Below are positions 62,290 through 64,000 of a stretch of DNA of 64,000 nt, one piece after another. Source of the stretch: CBDHHC01 sp050633205. GTDB taxonomy: Bacteria; Pseudomonadota; Alphaproteobacteria; Rhizobiales; CBDHHC01. Position 1 is the stretch's first letter; the number at the start of each line of letters is the position of its first letter. The notes under the pieces were generated by a model. It ran no database searches. It was not told the DNA's origin and was given only the letters and a program-made list of their open reading frames with translations. Where the stretch lies: contig JBOEGA010000018.1 of assembly GCA_050633205.1 (NCBI GenBank), positions 5,585 through 69,584 of the forward strand, in the 5' to 3' direction. A program made the position numbers and the translations under genes.

Positions 62290-62307
62290 AGTAAGTATTT
62301 ACTTACT
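62290..62307. promoter_or_regulatory. TetR-type palindromic operator
   Basis: AGTAAGTA-TT-TACTTACT is a perfect 8-bp dyad with a 2-base spacer between the divergent hydrolase and TetR genes. A further half-site ATACTTAC is at 62312-62319. Confidence 0.78.
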
Positions 62308-62336
62308 TTCATACTTACATTGAAAACCTGGAGATC

Positions 62337-63020
62337 ATGGCAAAACCAACACCGAAAAACCCCGTAATTCTGCCAACTCAGAAGCGATCTGTTATAACCT
62401 TCGAAAACATTCTCGAAGCCACAACTTACCTTATTGAAGAAATCGGCATTCAGAAAATCACGACCAATAAAATTGCTGACCGCTCCGGCGTAAATATTAA
62501 TTCCCTGTACCAGTATTTCCTCGATAAAAACGCAATCATCCGCCTGATTACCGAACGCCTTCTGGAAGAAAATGAAACTGCATTCAGGCAGTCCCTGAGA
62601 AATTCAACAGGACTGAAAAACAAGGAACGCGCCCTGGCCATAATACAGGATTCACTCAACATCTTCACACGCAGACCAAACCTCAATCGTGAAATCCTCC
62701 TCTATATGCCCCTGATTATTGGCTTGGAAAAACAGGAGCAGATGGGGAATCTGCTGGCAAAAAGCCTGCTCGAAGTCATCCCGAACGAACTCTACCCCTC
62801 AGACAAAACAAAACAGATTGCCGCAGAAATGCTGGTCCACACCTTCNNGTTCCTGAATGGCGCAATACTGCTTCTGTCTCCTAACCTGTCCGAGCAGGAA
62901 CAAAAACTGAAAAGTAACGAATTACGCCATATGCTGCTGAGATATATAGGAATAAATGAACTGTCTCCGAGGAATTACCAGGAATACTTCCACTATATCC
63001 CTTCAAATCAGAGTACTTGA
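62337..63020 (+). CDS. TetR-family transcriptional regulator with assembly gap
   Basis: 227 residues. The HTH is at about 25-70 (TFENILEATTYLIEEIGI, ITTNKIADRSGVNINSLYQYF). The C-terminal helical ligand-binding domain is typical in length. Two N bases at 62847-62848 hide one codon in HTF-x-FLNGAILLL without breaking the frame. It probably represses itself and the divergent hydrolase through the dyad at 62290. Confidence 0.88.
   Translation: MAKPTPKNPVILPTQKRSVITFENILEATTYLIEEIGIQKITTNKIADRSGVNINSLYQYFLDKNAIIRLITERLLEENETAFRQSLRNSTGLKNKERALAIIQDSLNIFTRRPNLNREILLYMPLIIGLEKQEQMGNLLAKSLLEVIPNELYPSDKTKQIAAEMLVHTFXFLNGAILLLSPNLSEQEQKLKSNELRHMLLRYIGINELSPRNYQEYFHYIPSNQST
62847..62848. other. Assembly gap (NN) inside the TetR gene
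   Basis: Two undetermined bases. The reading frame is open on both sides, so the length may be right. Confidence 0.9.
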
Positions 63021-63100
63021 TACCCCGGGCAAATCACAGACCCACATAAATTGCGAATTCCCCGCAATTAACACTTGAACCCGCCAGAATATACAGATAC

Positions 63101-64000
63101 TTATGTCGCTCCGGGCCGCTGTAGCTCAGTGGTAGAGCGCGTCATTGGTAATGACGAGGCCGGGAGTTCAATTCTCCCCAGCGGCACCATTTTGTTTTTC
63201 CCTTCCTGAATCTGCTTTAAGAGCTTGAAAGGCTTGGATAAATCGGGCGTTCGATAACCCTCGCCGCGCTTGTATGTCAAACGCTCCGAAAATGCCAACT
63301 TTAGCACTGTTCTTTGCAGGTCCAAGCGCTCTGAATGCCAGAGCCTGCAAGGATTTGACAGGAAGGTCAGAGAAAGTTCAATAATGTCTTCGAAGGTGTT
63401 TCGAGGTTGACCTTTTGAGCGGGCTTTTTCTTCGATCAAAAGCTTCTCTTTTTCAAGTTCCGTAATCCGTTTTTCATAGGTTTTAATCACGGTTGGATTG
63501 GTCGATTCTACAATCCGGTCAAGGAACTGCGTAATCTGTTTTTCAAGCTCAGCTATCTTCTTCTTAAACGACTTGGCAAAGGCTACGGCCTTGGCAATGC
63601 GGTGATCCCACATATCCCTCAGCATCATGACAGTGCTTTGGAATACTGGTTTGGTGGGCTTCATGGTGCCTAGAAGTGCTTCAAATTCACCTTCAATTTT
63701 GGCTTTTCGAATGGACTTCCCATAGCTGGCGCAGCCCTTTTTCTGGCAAAGATAGTAGGCGTAATGCCTGTACTCTCCCTTGGACCATGCAGCCGTCAGT
63801 TGATTGCCGCAATCCCCGCACAGCACAAACCCGCGCAAAGGAAAATCAGCGCTAATGTCTTTCCTCGCCGGAGCCTTCGCCCCGTCCTTAATCAGCTTCT
63901 GGATTTTCTGGTATGTCTCAAGCGTAATTAAGCCTTCATGCTTGCCTTGACGCAGCGGGATATTCCATTTCTCAAGCTCAATATAGCCAGCATATAACGG
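63101..64000 (-). CDS. Large serine recombinase, C-terminal part (continues beyond the window), fused across tRNA-Thr
   Basis: The frame is open from the right edge. It contains the Recombinase domain (PLYAGYIELEKWNIPLRQGK, HEGLITLETYQKIQKLI), the zinc ribbon (GFVLCGDCGNQL, CQKKGCASYGKS), and a long coiled coil (about 90-140 from the ribbon). The last 30 residues (MVPLGRIELPASSLPMTRS then TTELQRPGAT) are the antisense translation of tRNA-Thr. This places the recombinase exactly at the tRNA 3' end, as expected when an integrating element uses the tRNA as attachment site. The catalytic N-terminus lies outside. Confidence 0.9.
   Translation of the reverse strand, partial: PLYAGYIELEKWNIPLRQGKHEGLITLETYQKIQKLIKDGAKAPARKDISADFPLRGFVLCGDCGNQLTAAWSKGEYRHYAYYLCQKKGCASYGKSIRKAKIEGEFEALLGTMKPTKPVFQSTVMMLRDMWDHRIAKAVAFAKSFKKKIAELEKQITQFLDRIVESTNPTVIKTYEKRITELEKEKLLIEEKARSKGQPRNTFEDIIELSLTFLSNPCRLWHSERLDLQRTVLKLAFSERLTYKRGEGYRTPDLSKPFKLLKQIQEGKNKMVPLGRIELPASSLPMTRSTTELQRPGAT
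63115..63189 (+). tRNA. tRNA-Thr (anticodon GGT)
   Basis: The cloverleaf has acceptor GCCGCTG/CAGCGGC, D-arm AGCTCAGTGGTAGAGC, anticodon stem CGTCA/TGACG with loop TTGGTAA (GGT) and T-loop GTTCAATTC. The discriminator is A and CCA is encoded at 63187-63189. It is antisense to the end of the recombinase gene. Confidence 0.95.
63165..63192 (+). other. Probable attachment site at the tRNA-Thr 3' end
   Basis: The recombinase gene ends over this tRNA, so the 3' part of the tRNA is the likely att core. The second copy (attR) would lie beyond the window to the right. The exact core cannot be set here. Confidence 0.5.

Noticed and set aside
1..64000. CRISPR arrays, replication origin or prophage structural genes
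   Set aside because: No regularly spaced repeats, DnaA-box cluster or capsid/tail genes were seen. The only phage-like trace is the serine recombinase at the right edge.

Overview
The window reads as chromosomal DNA of a low-to-mid GC (AT-rich by eye, not computed) alphaproteobacterium. The evidence is a set of alphaproteobacterial hallmarks: CpdR and an RcdA/DUF1465 protein (CtrA proteolysis), a DUF1192 protein, a DUF1013/TrcR protein, a cysteine-free L31, a CycM-like anchored cytochrome c, and hemN behind an FNR/Anr box. Most of it is ordinary core genome. The accessory material is concentrated in the last 14 kb. I cannot fix the genus; a marine Rhodospirillales-like lineage is only an inference.

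Layout. 1-8.2 kb: 5' part of secA, then parvulin PPIase, argJ, mutT, a lone Flp pilin, a heme-sensor GGDEF-EAL protein and hemN. 8.2-17.2 kb: a CHMI-family isomerase, an orphan periplasmic binding protein, an MsbA-like exporter, rpmE, rcdA, a strong candidate small RNA, DUF1192, a degenerate response regulator, mepA, a Nudix hydrolase and cytochrome c. 17.4-24.4 kb: pheA, a hexose-6-phosphate epimerase, a membrane ClpP-like protein overlapping a quinone oxidoreductase, a zinc-ribbon unknown, trcR, rpmJ and a TPR protein. 24.4-33.2 kb: argE, an RND efflux pair, a 33-codon ORF behind a CtrA-like box, an ECF41 sigma factor with its CMD partner and consensus promoter, and a threonine dehydratase. 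33.2-41.4 kb: MscS, two paralogous anchored alpha/beta hydrolases, a TPR lipoprotein, rpsU, purEK, a soluble GGDEF protein and two divergent YdcH-like genes. 41.5-50.0 kb: tRNA-Val, cpdR, N-formylglutamate amidohydrolase, a second small-RNA candidate, hisN, a lysophospholipase-like hydrolase, hsp20 with an RpoH-like promoter, DUF2244, nth, adenosine kinase, truA and an exported RidA-like protein.

50.0-64.0 kb is more fluid. It holds an aldo/keto reductase behind a perfect 24-bp palindrome, a LysR gene that has lost its DNA-binding end, an unassigned radical SAM protein, a pseudo-receiver, a PF11316-type glycosyltransferase, and a binding-protein gene broken by a 23-bp tandem duplication. An intact IS3-family element follows. 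Next comes thiC, preceded by a TPP riboswitch whose J2/4 joint carries a 142-bp palindromic insertion, then a GC-rich repeat. The window ends in a TetR/hydrolase pair and a serine recombinase whose 3' coding end reads across tRNA-Thr, which marks the edge of an integrated element continuing past 64 kb.

How it fits together. Two CtrA-degradation factors, TrcR and a CtrA-box candidate suggest a Caulobacter-type cell-cycle network. The heme GGDEF-EAL sensor, FNR-controlled hemN and cytochrome c point to life across oxic/anoxic conditions. The most unusual items are the interrupted TPP riboswitch, two three-hairpin anti-Shine-Dalgarno small-RNA candidates and the recombinase-tRNA fusion. Two NN assembly gaps (34588-34589 and 62847-62848) fall inside genes.
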